Below are positions 1-5,303 of a DNA stretch of 9,370 nt, one piece after another (position 1 is the stretch's first letter; each line of letters starts with the position of its first letter). The stretch is taken from positions 1-9,370 of the forward strand of contig JAIRTZ010000004.1 of the NCBI GenBank assembly GCA_031254685.1. Direction: 5' to 3'. The stretch comes from Methanomassiliicoccaceae archaeon (GTDB taxonomy: Archaea; Thermoplasmatota; Thermoplasmata; Methanomassiliicoccales; Methanomethylophilaceae). A program made the translations under genes and the position numbers. Under the pieces are notes generated by a model, which saw nothing but the letters and a program-made list of their open reading frames with translations, was not told the DNA's origin and did not search any database.

Positions 1-704
1 ATCTCGCTGTGCGTGTACACGTTTATCCCTTTCTTATCGGTCTGCTTCAGGAGAAGTTCAAGGTCGCGGAGATCGTGCCCGGAGACGACGATGAACGGCC
101 CCGGCATTATGTCGAGGCCGACGGAGACCGGCACCGGATGACCGTATGACGACGTGTTCGCGTCATCAAGGACCTCCATGCACCTCAGGTTCACGGAACC
201 CAATTCCATGAGAAGCGACAGCAGCTCATCCGCGGTCTTCGTGCTCCCGAGCGCCGCCAATCCCTTGTAGAAGAATCTGTTCACATTATTGTCGCTCTTT
301 CCGAGGATCCCGGCATGATGGGCGTATGCGGCCATCCCTCTCAATCCGAACAATAACAGCGATCTCAGCGAACGCATATCCTCGCCGTCGTTCCATATGC
401 AGTTCATATCAAAGGTCTCGGCAGAGCCGAACTTGGCCTTCTCCCTTTTCACGGCGTCGATCATCCCGCCGATCGTCCGATCGTTGAAGTTCACGTTCGT
501 CACTCCCGTGAACAAAGAATCTATCACGATCCTGTCCGTATCCTCATCCGTATCTCTGCCGGCCGCGGACCTCGCAAGAGCGATAAGCTCGCCGGTGAGC
601 GCATCCTGCAGATTTGCGGTATTTTCTTTCTTACCGCACACGCCGTTGACGGTGCAGCCTTTTGTTTTTGCGGTCTGTTCGCACTGGAAACAAAACATCG
701 ACAT
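1..704 (-). CDS. hcp: Hydroxylamine reductase / hybrid-cluster protein (Hcp), N-terminal 234 residues, runs off the left edge
   Basis: Hcp is a cytoplasmic Fe-S protein tied to NO and hydroxylamine detoxification. The translation begins MSMFCFQCEQT and has cysteines 5, 8, 17 and 23 (CX2CX8CX5C), the N-terminal [4Fe-4S] pattern of class I-type Hcp. Further on, a SGHDL motif gives His210, and Glu234 lies in VYTHSE at the window edge. The 24-residue spacing equals that of the hybrid-cluster ligands His244 and Glu268 of the Desulfovibrio protein. The remaining ligands lie outside the window. His210 comes about 33 residues earlier than in that protein, so the loop between the cysteines and the hybrid cluster is compact. 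I chose the start at 704 because GGAGG sits 8 nt upstream; the in-frame ATG at 698 is possible, and the ATG at 711 is out of frame. It is divergent from the Crp/Fnr gene, its likely regulator. Confidence 0.95.
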   Translation of the reverse strand, partial: MSMFCFQCEQTAKTKGCTVNGVCGKKENTANLQDALTGELIALARSAAGRDTDEDTDRIVIDSLFTGVTNVNFNDRTIGGMIDAVKREKAKFGSAETFDMNCIWNDGEDMRSLRSLLLFGLRGMAAYAHHAGILGKSDNNVNRFFYKGLAALGSTKTADELLSLLMELGSVNLRCMEVLDDANTSSYGHPVPVSVGLDIMPGPFIVVSGHDLRDLELLLKQTDKKGINVYTHSE

Positions 705-743
705 CTTTCATTCCTCCGATTTTAATGCATAAAGAACCATACT

Positions 744-754
744 ACAATAAATAC
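744..754. promoter_or_regulatory. Shared A/T-rich promoter box between hcp and the Crp/Fnr gene
   Basis: ACAATAAATAC is identical over 11 nt to the box in front of the arsA operon (5304-5314). On the plus strand a start about 26 nt downstream (near 776) would give a short leader carrying TGAGG before the ATG at 793. Read on the minus strand (GTATTTATTGT) it would place transcription of hcp near 720, just ahead of the hcp GGAGG. One box may therefore serve both directions. This is promoter inference from spacing only. Confidence 0.5.
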
Positions 755-761
755 ATTCATA

Positions 762-779
762 TTGTTGTATATACAACAA
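762..779. promoter_or_regulatory. 18-bp perfect palindrome, candidate operator of the Crp/Fnr-family regulator
   Basis: TTGTTGTATATACAACAA is a perfect dyad of two 9-bp arms with no spacer. It ends 13 nt before the regulator start and covers its predicted transcription start, which would suit autorepression. For the divergent hcp gene the dyad lies just upstream of the A/T-rich box, a place where an activator could act. The size and symmetry suit a Crp/Fnr dimer, although the half site is not the classical TGTGA or TTGAT. Binding is inferred, not shown. Confidence 0.6.
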
Positions 780-792
780 ATGAGGAATAAAG

Positions 793-1449
793 ATGAACAC
801 AATGTTTGAAATTGTGAAGAACAACCCGCTGTTTCACGGGATCGCGGTCAGCGACTTTGAGAAGATGATAAGGTGCATGTCCGCGGAAACGAAGCGGTAC
901 AAAAAGAACGACATAATACTCAGGTCGGGAGATGCCGCGGATTTCATCGGCATCGTGACAGAAGGGAACGTAATGATAAAGAAGGAAGATCCCGACGGAC
1001 GCGTTATGATACTCGATTCCGCAGGCGTCTCGGAATCATTTGCGGAAGTGTTCGCATGCGCGGGCATTTCGCAAAGCCCCGTGACGGTACAGGCGTCGGA
1101 GGACTGTGAGGTGCTGTTCCTCGATCACAAGAAAACGGTGACATCATGCACATCCGCATGTCCATTCCACACAAGGCTGATCAGGAACCTCCTGGAACTG
1201 ATGGCGCATAAGAATCTGTCGCTCAGCCAAAAATTGGAATTATTATCGAAGAGGACGACACGCGAAAAGATATTGTGCTTTTTTGACACGTATCGTAAAG
1301 CCTCAAAGAAATTCACCATACCGTACGACAGGGAAAAATTGGCGCAGTATCTGTGCGTCGACAGGAGCGCAATGTCCAACGAGCTTTGTAAGATGAGGCG
1401 CGAAGGTCTGATTAAGTTCAACCGGAACACGTTTGAGATCCTGCAATAG
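793..1449 (+). CDS. Crp/Fnr-family transcriptional regulator, probable regulator of hcp
   Basis: This 218-residue protein has the normal length and order of the family. An N-terminal cyclic-nucleotide-binding-like beta roll spans about 10-115 (FIGIVTEGNVMI near 50-62). A dimerisation helix follows (about 120-160, with SCTSACPFHTRLIRNLL), then a winged helix: REKLAQYL at 180-187 and the recognition segment RSAMSNELCKMRREG near 191-205. No N-terminal Fnr-type cysteine cluster is visible; cysteines at the start of the long helix (SCTSAC) could be redox or metal related, but that is speculation. The start is backed by TGAGG a few nt upstream. Crp/Fnr proteins are uncommon in archaea, and the sequence style resembles clostridial homologues that pair with hcp, so lateral transfer together with hcp is plausible. 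The 18-bp palindrome just upstream is the likely target. Its sensed signal cannot be read from the sequence; HcpR-like NO sensing is the best guess. Confidence 0.9.
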   Translation: MNTMFEIVKNNPLFHGIAVSDFEKMIRCMSAETKRYKKNDIILRSGDAADFIGIVTEGNVMIKKEDPDGRVMILDSAGVSESFAEVFACAGISQSPVTVQASEDCEVLFLDHKKTVTSCTSACPFHTRLIRNLLELMAHKNLSLSQKLELLSKRTTREKILCFFDTYRKASKKFTIPYDREKLAQYLCVDRSAMSNELCKMRREGLIKFNRNTFEILQ

Positions 1450-1473
1450 TACGCTGTGTTAAAGCGCGCCCAT

Positions 1474-1510
1474 CGGATCGCCGGGCCGCTCCGTCCTTTC
1501 CATTATTTTT
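1474..1510 (+). terminator. Possible terminator after the Crp/Fnr gene
   Basis: A weak G/C-rich hairpin (CGGA at 1474-1477 with TCCG at 1490-1493) is followed by the T-rich stretch TTATTTTT at 1503-1510. Archaeal termination mostly depends on T-rich runs, so the latter is the more relevant signal. It lies 25-60 nt after the stop codon. Confidence 0.35.
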
Positions 1511-1561
1511 CAGACCACGGCAGGATACAAGCGGAAGTCCTCAAGAGGGAGGCGATCTAAT

Positions 1562-1627
1562 ATGTGTGCTTTCGGTGCAGCTGAGGGATCAGGTGCAAAG
1601 CCGGACCTCTGGGTTTTGCACCTTTAG
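1562..1627 (+). CDS. Possible 21-residue micro-ORF with a good Shine-Dalgarno sequence, overlapping the left repeat module
   Basis: GAGGGAGG at 1545-1552 stands 9 nt before an ATG that opens MCAFGAAEGSGAKPDLWVLHL and stops at 1625-1627. The last codons lie in the reverse copy of the 14-bp repeat motif. Nothing in the peptide is recognisable: it is weakly hydrophobic with no signal sequence. It could be a leader peptide, a remnant of a longer gene, or chance; the strong ribosome-binding site is the only positive evidence. Confidence 0.25.
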   Translation: MCAFGAAEGSGAKPDLWVLHL

Positions 1628-1676
1628 TATATTCTAATCAAGACTTTAGGTTCAGAGGGTATAATTAAGGTGCAAC
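1591..1676 (+). repeat. Left three-copy repeat module (motif ACTTTAGGTGCAAA: reverse, forward, forward) plus a partial copy
   Basis: There is a partial forward copy AGGTGCAAA at 1591-1599. A reverse copy TTTGCACCTTTAGT is at 1615-1628 (12/14), a forward copy ACTTTAGGTTCAGA at 1643-1656 (12/14), and a forward copy AATTAAGGTGCAAC at 1663-1676 (11/14). Start-to-start spacings are 28 and 20 nt. The partial copy and the reverse copy form a 9-bp hairpin with a 15-nt loop (1600-1614). Alternatively the reverse copy pairs with the last forward copy (TTGCACCTT with AAGGTGCAA, 9 bp). A matching module lies at 3136-3211. Function unknown. Confidence 0.75.
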
Positions 1677-1889
1677 GGCGAAAAATGACTCTATTGATCC
1701 ATTCGTTCATGATGTCATATCTTTTCACATATTCCATTATGCATATTTATTCGTCATGATCATGATAATTTCTTATGAAAAAAGATACATTTCACCGGAC
1801 ACCATCGTATGATGGCCACTGACACACACAGTTTTTCTAACTTATCAAGAGGATTTGAATTATTCAAGACGGTGCGATAAGAAAACAGA
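1677..1889. other. Gene-free A/T-rich stretch with a 12-bp palindrome
   Basis: I see no coding region in either direction here. TCATGATCATGA at 1754-1765 is a perfect 12-bp palindrome. A related run, ATTCGTTCATGAT near 1701-1713, resembles ATTCGTCATGAT near 1749-1760. CATCGTATGATG at 1805-1816 is a near palindrome. Together with 1450-1676 this makes a 460-bp space ahead of the orphan gene, long for such a compact genome. Confidence 0.4.
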
Positions 1890-1897
1890 TTTAATAC
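1890..1897 (+). promoter_or_regulatory. TATA-like box of the orphan gene
   Basis: TTTAATAC recurs exactly in front of the ribosomal protein gene (3357-3364). Counting about 26 nt from its centre puts the transcription start at or next to the ATG at 1918, which suggests a leaderless transcript and agrees with the absence of a Shine-Dalgarno sequence. Confidence 0.5.
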
Positions 1898-1917
1898 AAG
1901 CTCAATGATTTGTGGTC

Positions 1918-2997
1918 ATGAGACTCGTCGCCTTCGATTCAAAAAATTTTAACAGAACACAAAAGTTAAGCGACGGAAAGGAGTTCAGTTTCTTCACTCC
2001 TCTAGGTGTGGGCGTGGCGTTCGACGACCCCGAAGGATTCGCAAAGGCATACATCGAGGCAACGGAAAAATTATCTAAGGAATTCGGTATCGGAGCTGCC
2101 AGTTGTATATACTCATCTTCAATGCTGAAGGATGATTTGGAAGATATGAGCAAAGCTCTGGCCTTTGCACAGCAGCTGGTAGACGTCACAAGCAAATTCG
2201 TATCCCACATACATTTCAGTTATGTCGTATTGCCTCCGAAGGAGACAGAAGATGTGATCGTGGGCGGCGAGAGGTGCCCCACATACTCCGTTAAGGTAGA
2301 GGAGTTCCTCAGAAATCTGAGTCCTATGTTCTCATATATTTCGGCATGGAACTATAAAAGGAACAGAACGGATGAAGAATGCAAACTATTCATTGATGCA
2401 TTCAGTTCCAAAGAGACCTTTGCATGGAGAGAACTTGTGAAAATGTGCGACATCTCCGTGATAAGCCGCGGGGATGAGGTAGATCCTTTCATATCATATG
2501 CGGATATGATCGCATTTTTGACCGATGCGAAGTTATACGGTCAAAAAATGAAACTTACACTGCAAAATCTAGAAAAAGTATGGAAAGGGGCGTTCGATGT
2601 CAAACACAGGTACATTGACATCAGGAGCCTCAACAAAATAAAGTGGGTAAATGAAACTCAGATCGATTACAGAAGACATATACGCAAACCGACGGTCTTT
2701 TTCATTGCAGACGATCCAGATCGGACCGGTGTGAACGAAGAATTCGTAAAACCGTCGGAAGTTGAGAAAAAATCAAAAAGGCTGATGAAACTTCAGCCAG
2801 TAAAGAACGTCATCAACTATGCGACATTGAATAACTGTTCTTTCAGATTCTATGACCCGTATACGGACGAAAAATACGTCAGCGATGATGATATCATCGT
2901 ATACATGGGAGATAAGTCAAAGAAGATCGCTGATTATCTGAATGACGCATTTAATATCAAAATATTCAAGGCGAGAGAAATTGGAAAAAGGTTGTGA
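1918..2997 (+). CDS. Hypothetical protein, about 359 residues, flanked by repeat modules
   Basis: I do not recognise this protein with confidence. It is soluble, with no signal peptide or membrane segment. It opens MRLVAFDSKNFN, an exposed-aspartate beta strand. Mixed alpha/beta sequence follows, then a long stretch with GDEVDPFISYADMIAFLTD near residues 185-203. The C-terminal third looks like another alpha/beta unit (TVFFIADDPDRTG, then DDDIIVYMGDKSKKIADYL). The early Asp strand plus the late D...ADMIA segment faintly recalls the RNase H-like DUF3800 group, where an IADxIAG-type helix is common; this is a weak hypothesis. Base composition is more A/T-rich than the ribosomal or arsA-operon genes, suggesting later arrival. 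I prefer the ATG at 1918, about 26 nt from a TATA-like box; a GTG at 1912 would add two residues. It stands alone, with more than 400 bp of non-coding DNA on both sides. Confidence 0.8.
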   Translation: MRLVAFDSKNFNRTQKLSDGKEFSFFTPLGVGVAFDDPEGFAKAYIEATEKLSKEFGIGAASCIYSSSMLKDDLEDMSKALAFAQQLVDVTSKFVSHIHFSYVVLPPKETEDVIVGGERCPTYSVKVEEFLRNLSPMFSYISAWNYKRNRTDEECKLFIDAFSSKETFAWRELVKMCDISVISRGDEVDPFISYADMIAFLTDAKLYGQKMKLTLQNLEKVWKGAFDVKHRYIDIRSLNKIKWVNETQIDYRRHIRKPTVFFIADDPDRTGVNEEFVKPSEVEKKSKRLMKLQPVKNVINYATLNNCSFRFYDPYTDEKYVSDDDIIVYMGDKSKKIADYLNDAFNIKIFKAREIGKRL

Positions 2998-3126
2998 AAC
3001 CGTTTGCATAACATTCTTAACAACTGTTATAGATGGTACAATCGGAAATAATGCCGATGTGGAACTATCTCCGGAACTACAGATATTTTGAGAATATAAA
3101 AATGTATCTTTGAAAGTTTGTTGATT
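2998..3126. other. Non-coding 3' flank of the orphan gene
   Basis: No gene is apparent. There is a short dyad TAACA-AC-TGTTA around 3019-3030 and a pair of GGAACTA direct repeats 12 nt apart near 3060-3080. No clear terminator can be named here. Confidence 0.3.
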
Positions 3127-3135
3127 AGATAGAAA

Positions 3136-3211
3136 GTCGGACGTCGGGGCTTTGCACCTAAAGTCGTGGTTTGGAGGCACTTTAGGTGATGGTGTGTACT
3201 TTAGGTGCAAA
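3136..3211 (+). repeat. Right three-copy repeat module (motif ACTTTAGGTGCAAA: reverse, forward, forward)
   Basis: The reverse copy TTTGCACCTAAAGT is at 3151-3164. A forward copy ACTTTAGGTG followed by divergent bases starts at 3179, and a complete forward copy ACTTTAGGTGCAAA is at 3198-3211. The first and last copies are perfect 14-bp inverted repeats. The first and middle copies can instead pair over 10 bp (CACCTAAAGT with ACTTTAGGTG, 14-nt loop), so two exclusive hairpins are possible. Start-to-start spacings are 28 and 19 nt, matching 28 and 20 in the left module. The 15 nt before the reverse copy (3136-3150) match the equivalent left bases (1600-1614) at 11 of 15, while the spacers inside differ. 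Confidence 0.8.
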
Positions 3212-3224
3212 TTCTGTGTTCGGT

Positions 3225-3269
3225 AAAATATTATATACTTGGGGTACCAACCATTTTGTATAATATTTT
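3225..3269. repeat. 11-bp perfect A/T inverted repeat (hairpin)
   Basis: AAAATATTATA at 3225-3235 is the exact reverse complement of TATAATATTTT at 3259-3269. The 23-nt loop includes the palindrome GGTACC (3243-3248). The right arm ends in a T run, so it could act as a terminator for transcripts leaving the orphan gene or the right module. It could equally be a boundary or protein-binding site. Confidence 0.55.
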
Positions 3270-3355
3270 CCATTTCGTGACAATTTTATACATGCTGGCT
3301 GCCCCTTTTCTGAGGAACGTTTTTTTAGAAATTAAAAAATTCACGCAGACAAAGA

Positions 3356-3364
3356 TTTTAATAC
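3356..3364 (+). promoter_or_regulatory. TATA-like box of the eS1 gene
   Basis: TTTTAATAC, preceded by purine-rich AAAGA that could serve as a BRE, predicts a transcription start near 3386. The leader would be about 22 nt and carries GAGG at 3397-3400, 7 nt before the ATG. Immediately upstream (3319-3346) is a T run followed by an A-rich run. Confidence 0.55.
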
Positions 3365-3407
3365 GTTCATATAATCAGCGTCCTGCTCGGACCTAAGAGG
3401 AAGATCA

Positions 3408-4136
3408 ATGGCAGGAAAGAAAGCGAAAGGAACGTCCCGTAAGATCAAGGACAAGTGGAAAGCGAAAGAATGGTACAAGGTGCACGCACCCCGTATGTTC
3501 AATGAGATAGAGATCGGCGAAACACCAAGCGCCGACCCGAACAACCTCATCGGAAGAACATCGGAGGTAACCGTTCAGGACCTTACCGGCGACTTCTCGA
3601 AGATGCACATAAAGCTCAAGTTCAAGATCGCCTCGATCGACGGACATTCCGCAAAGACGACGTTCATAGGCCACGACCTGACAAGCGACTACGTAAGAAG
3701 ACTTACCAGAAGGAAGAAGACGAAGACCGACCACGTCGTTGACGTTGTGACGAAGGACGGCTTCACGATAAGGATCAAACCGATGTCCATAGCGGAGAAG
3801 AGGATCCAGACGGCGCAGGAGGAGGCGATGAGGAGCATCATGGGCGAGACGCTCGTTAAGATGGGCACTGAGAAATCGTTATCCGAGATCGTCAAGATGA
3901 TCGTCTCCGGCGAGATGGCGAAGGAGCTCGCGAGAGCGTGCCGCTGCGTCATACCGGTAAAGAGGATCGAGGTACGCAAGTCTGAGATAATCGCATTCGG
4001 CGAAGGCGACCCGGAGTCAATAATCGACGCGGTCGCGCCGAAGGACGCCGAGCCCGAGGAAGAGGTTCCGGAAGAGACGCCGGAAGCGGTCCCCGAAGAG
4101 GCTCCCGAAGCGGCACCCGAGGAAAAGACGGAATAA
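3408..4136 (+). CDS. rps3ae: Small-subunit ribosomal protein eS1 (archaeal S3ae)
   Basis: This is a structural protein of the archaeal/eukaryal 30S/40S subunit, absent from bacteria. The N-terminus is strongly basic (MAGKKAKGTSRKIKDKWKAK), followed by the family pattern WYKVHAPRMFNEIEIGETPS at about 23-42. GRTSEVTVQDLTGDFSK is near 49-65, and the H..HDLTSDYVRRLTRRKK region is near 87-105. The length is 242 residues, longer than many archaeal homologues because of an acidic tail from about residue 205. That tail is built of imperfect PEE/PEA units (EEVPEETPEAVPEEAPEAAPEE). Such low-complexity acidic tails vary between species and are probably dispensable. The start has GAGG at a proper distance. 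Codon use is G/C-rich, unlike the upstream orphan gene. The tRNA-Met gene starts 15 nt after the stop, so co-transcription is possible. Confidence 0.97.
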   Translation: MAGKKAKGTSRKIKDKWKAKEWYKVHAPRMFNEIEIGETPSADPNNLIGRTSEVTVQDLTGDFSKMHIKLKFKIASIDGHSAKTTFIGHDLTSDYVRRLTRRKKTKTDHVVDVVTKDGFTIRIKPMSIAEKRIQTAQEEAMRSIMGETLVKMGTEKSLSEIVKMIVSGEMAKELARACRCVIPVKRIEVRKSEIIAFGEGDPESIIDAVAPKDAEPEEEVPEETPEAVPEEAPEAAPEEKTE

Positions 4137-4151
4137 ACACATTAAAAAAAT

Positions 4152-4256
4152 GCCGAGGTGGCTCAGCTGGCGGAGCGTCGGACTCATAGGGTACCGGTCA
4201 TCCAGACCTCTTCCAGGGAAATCCGAAGGCCGTGGGTTCAAGTCCCACTCTCGGCA
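4152..4256 (+). tRNA. Elongator tRNA-Met (CAU) with a 32-nt archaeal intron at 37/38
   Basis: The acceptor stem is GCCGAGG (4152-4158) with TCTCGGC (4249-4255) and discriminator A at 4256; no CCA is encoded. The D stem is GCTC/GAGC (4161-4164, 4173-4176). The anticodon stem is TCGGA/TCCGA (4178-4182, 4222-4226), the variable loop AGGCC, and the T stem GTGGG/CCCAC with TTCAAGT as loop. The anticodon CAT is at 4185-4187. The intron is 4189-4220, after A37 (4188), leaving a mature 73-nt tRNA. At the splice sites a relaxed bulge-helix-bulge can be drawn: CTCA (4183-4186) against AGGG (4215-4218) with three pairs and an A-A mismatch, bulges TAG and AAA. The intron also has a GGTC/GACC hairpin. The initiator form is unlikely because the GGG/CCC anticodon stem is absent. 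The alternative tRNA-Ile2 with a modified C34 cannot be excluded. Confidence 0.92.
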
Positions 4257-4276
4257 CTCCTTCCTTCTTCTGTTCC
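4257..4276 (+). terminator. Pyrimidine-rich run after the tRNA
   Basis: The 20 nt after the discriminator base are almost only C and T, with short TT clusters. This is a plausible archaeal termination region for the eS1/tRNA transcript. No hairpin is needed or seen. Confidence 0.35.
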
Positions 4277-4301
4277 GATAGTAAGTTGATCCGCAGACCG
4301 G

Positions 4302-4314
4302 AGTTAGACTAACT
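4302..4314. promoter_or_regulatory. 13-bp palindrome ahead of the RhuM gene
   Basis: AGTTAG-A-CTAACT has 6-bp arms around one central base. It ends about 14 nt upstream of a TATA-like TTGATAAATG (4328-4337), whose spacing puts transcription at or next to the ATG at 4360 (leaderless). The dyad could be an operator, possibly for the encoded DNA-binding protein itself; this is inference. Confidence 0.4.
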
Positions 4315-4359
4315 GTAGCCCTGCTGATTGATAAATGAAGGCGGTCGTGTCATTGTTCG

Positions 4360-5223
4360 ATGAATCGCTGCGAACCTGAAAATATGCCTAGCATATCGAA
4401 TGACAAATGTGAGATGATCGTTTATCAGCCGAACAACTCTTTCGAACTGGAAGTACTGCTGGAGAATGAGACTGTTTGGCTGTCGTTGGAACAGATAGGA
4501 AAATTGTTCGACAGAGATAGATCTGTTATTTCCAAGCATGTGAAAAATATCTTTTCGGAAGGAGAACTTATTCAAAATTCAGTATGTGCAAATTTTGCAC
4601 GAACTGCCGCGGACGGAAAGATATATAGGGTCGAATACTTCAATCTCGACGTCATAATATCCGTGGGATACCGCGTTAAATCAAGACGCGGCACCCAGTT
4701 CCGTCAGTGGGCGAACAAGGTACTGAGAGATTATTTGCTGAAGGGGCACGCGATCCATCAGCGGTTCGAACGCATCGAGGGCCGTGTTGCCGAAACGGAG
4801 AAGAAGATAGATTTCTTCGTCAGGACGTCCCTGCCGCCTGTGCAGGGAGTATTCTACGAGGGGCAGATATTCGACGCGCATGCCTTCGTCTCCGACCTGA
4901 TAAGGTCTGCTAAAAGATCGGTGATCCTGATAGACAATTATGCGGATGAGTCGGTTCTGACGTTATTATCGAAAAGGATGCCGAATGTCACCGCGGACAT
5001 CCACACCGGGAATGTATCCAAACAGATGCGATTGGACCTCAGACGGCACAATGAGCAATATGCTCCCGTAACGGTCCACGAGACGGGCCGTTTCCACGAT
5101 CGCTTTCTGATCATTGACAGCACGGTATTTCATATCGGGGCATCTTTCAAAGACCTGGGAAGGAAACTGTTCGCCTTTTCCAGAATGGAAATAAGCGACG
5201 GGGATCTGTTGAAGGGAAAATGA
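4360..5223 (+). CDS. RhuM-family DNA-binding protein with PLD-like C-terminal domain
   Basis: The 287-residue protein has two parts. Residues about 20-130 match the RhuM/virulence-protein type: VWLSLEQIGKLFDRDRSVISKHVKNIF is a helix-turn-helix-like segment, followed by YFNLDVIISVGYRVKSRRGTQFR and WANKVLRDYLLKG, the classic signature. A short coiled coil (about 131-153) leads to a C-terminal domain with FYEGQIFDAHAFVSDLIRSAK and a single HxRx4D motif (H246, R248, D253) in FHDRFLIID, then FHIGASFKDLG. This resembles a lone, altered phospholipase D HKD motif (Lys replaced by Arg). The family is common in bacterial accessory regions and defence or mobile islands; its role is not established. Here it sits just downstream of a tRNA gene. 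No Shine-Dalgarno sequence is seen at 4360; the ATG at 4384 is an alternative start. Confidence 0.88.
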   Translation: MNRCEPENMPSISNDKCEMIVYQPNNSFELEVLLENETVWLSLEQIGKLFDRDRSVISKHVKNIFSEGELIQNSVCANFARTAADGKIYRVEYFNLDVIISVGYRVKSRRGTQFRQWANKVLRDYLLKGHAIHQRFERIEGRVAETEKKIDFFVRTSLPPVQGVFYEGQIFDAHAFVSDLIRSAKRSVILIDNYADESVLTLLSKRMPNVTADIHTGNVSKQMRLDLRRHNEQYAPVTVHETGRFHDRFLIIDSTVFHIGASFKDLGRKLFAFSRMEISDGDLLKGK

Positions 5224-5267
5224 GCTACCCATACAGTTTTTCGTAACGATAGGGCATCCGCATCATG

Positions 5268-5289
5268 ACCGCGGACCGCCGGTCGCGGT
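5268..5289. repeat. G/C-rich hairpin between the RhuM gene and the arsA operon
   Basis: ACCGCG-g-ACC (5268-5277) pairs with GGTCGCGGT (5281-5289) through nine base pairs with one bulged G and a 3-nt loop. It lies 45 nt after the RhuM stop and before the arsA promoter box. A T run (TTTTT around 5237-5241) precedes it, so the hairpin is not an ordinary intrinsic terminator. It may be an RNA 3' end stabiliser or an operator. Confidence 0.4.
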
Positions 5290-5303
5290 ATGTCAGAGAT
5301 AAA

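Noticed and set aside
397..732. 111-codon plus-strand ORF opposite hcp
   Set aside because: It is the antisense shadow of hcp, whose protein is clearly recognisable.
1591..1676. CRISPR array from the repeated 14-bp motif
   Set aside because: Copies are short, degenerate, in both orientations and with unequal spacing; no cas genes are near.
1591..3211. Classical insertion sequence with terminal inverted repeats
   Set aside because: The modules are in direct orientation relative to each other, no target duplication is evident, and the gene shows no clear transposase signature.
2917..3273. 118-codon minus-strand ORF
   Set aside because: It overlaps the end of the orphan gene and the right repeat module; no start signal and low-quality composition.
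3205..3396. 63-codon plus-strand ORF
   Set aside because: It starts inside the repeat motif, lacks a ribosome site, spans an A/T hairpin and the eS1 promoter, and encodes nothing recognisable.
4232..4256. tRNA 3' end as attachment site for an integrated element
   Set aside because: No second copy of the tRNA 3' segment and no integrase gene are in the window.
4586..4600. GTGCAAA-T-TTTGCAC dyad similar to the flanking repeat motif
   Set aside because: It lies within the RhuM coding frame, lacks the ACTTTAGG part, and has no companion copies; probably chance.
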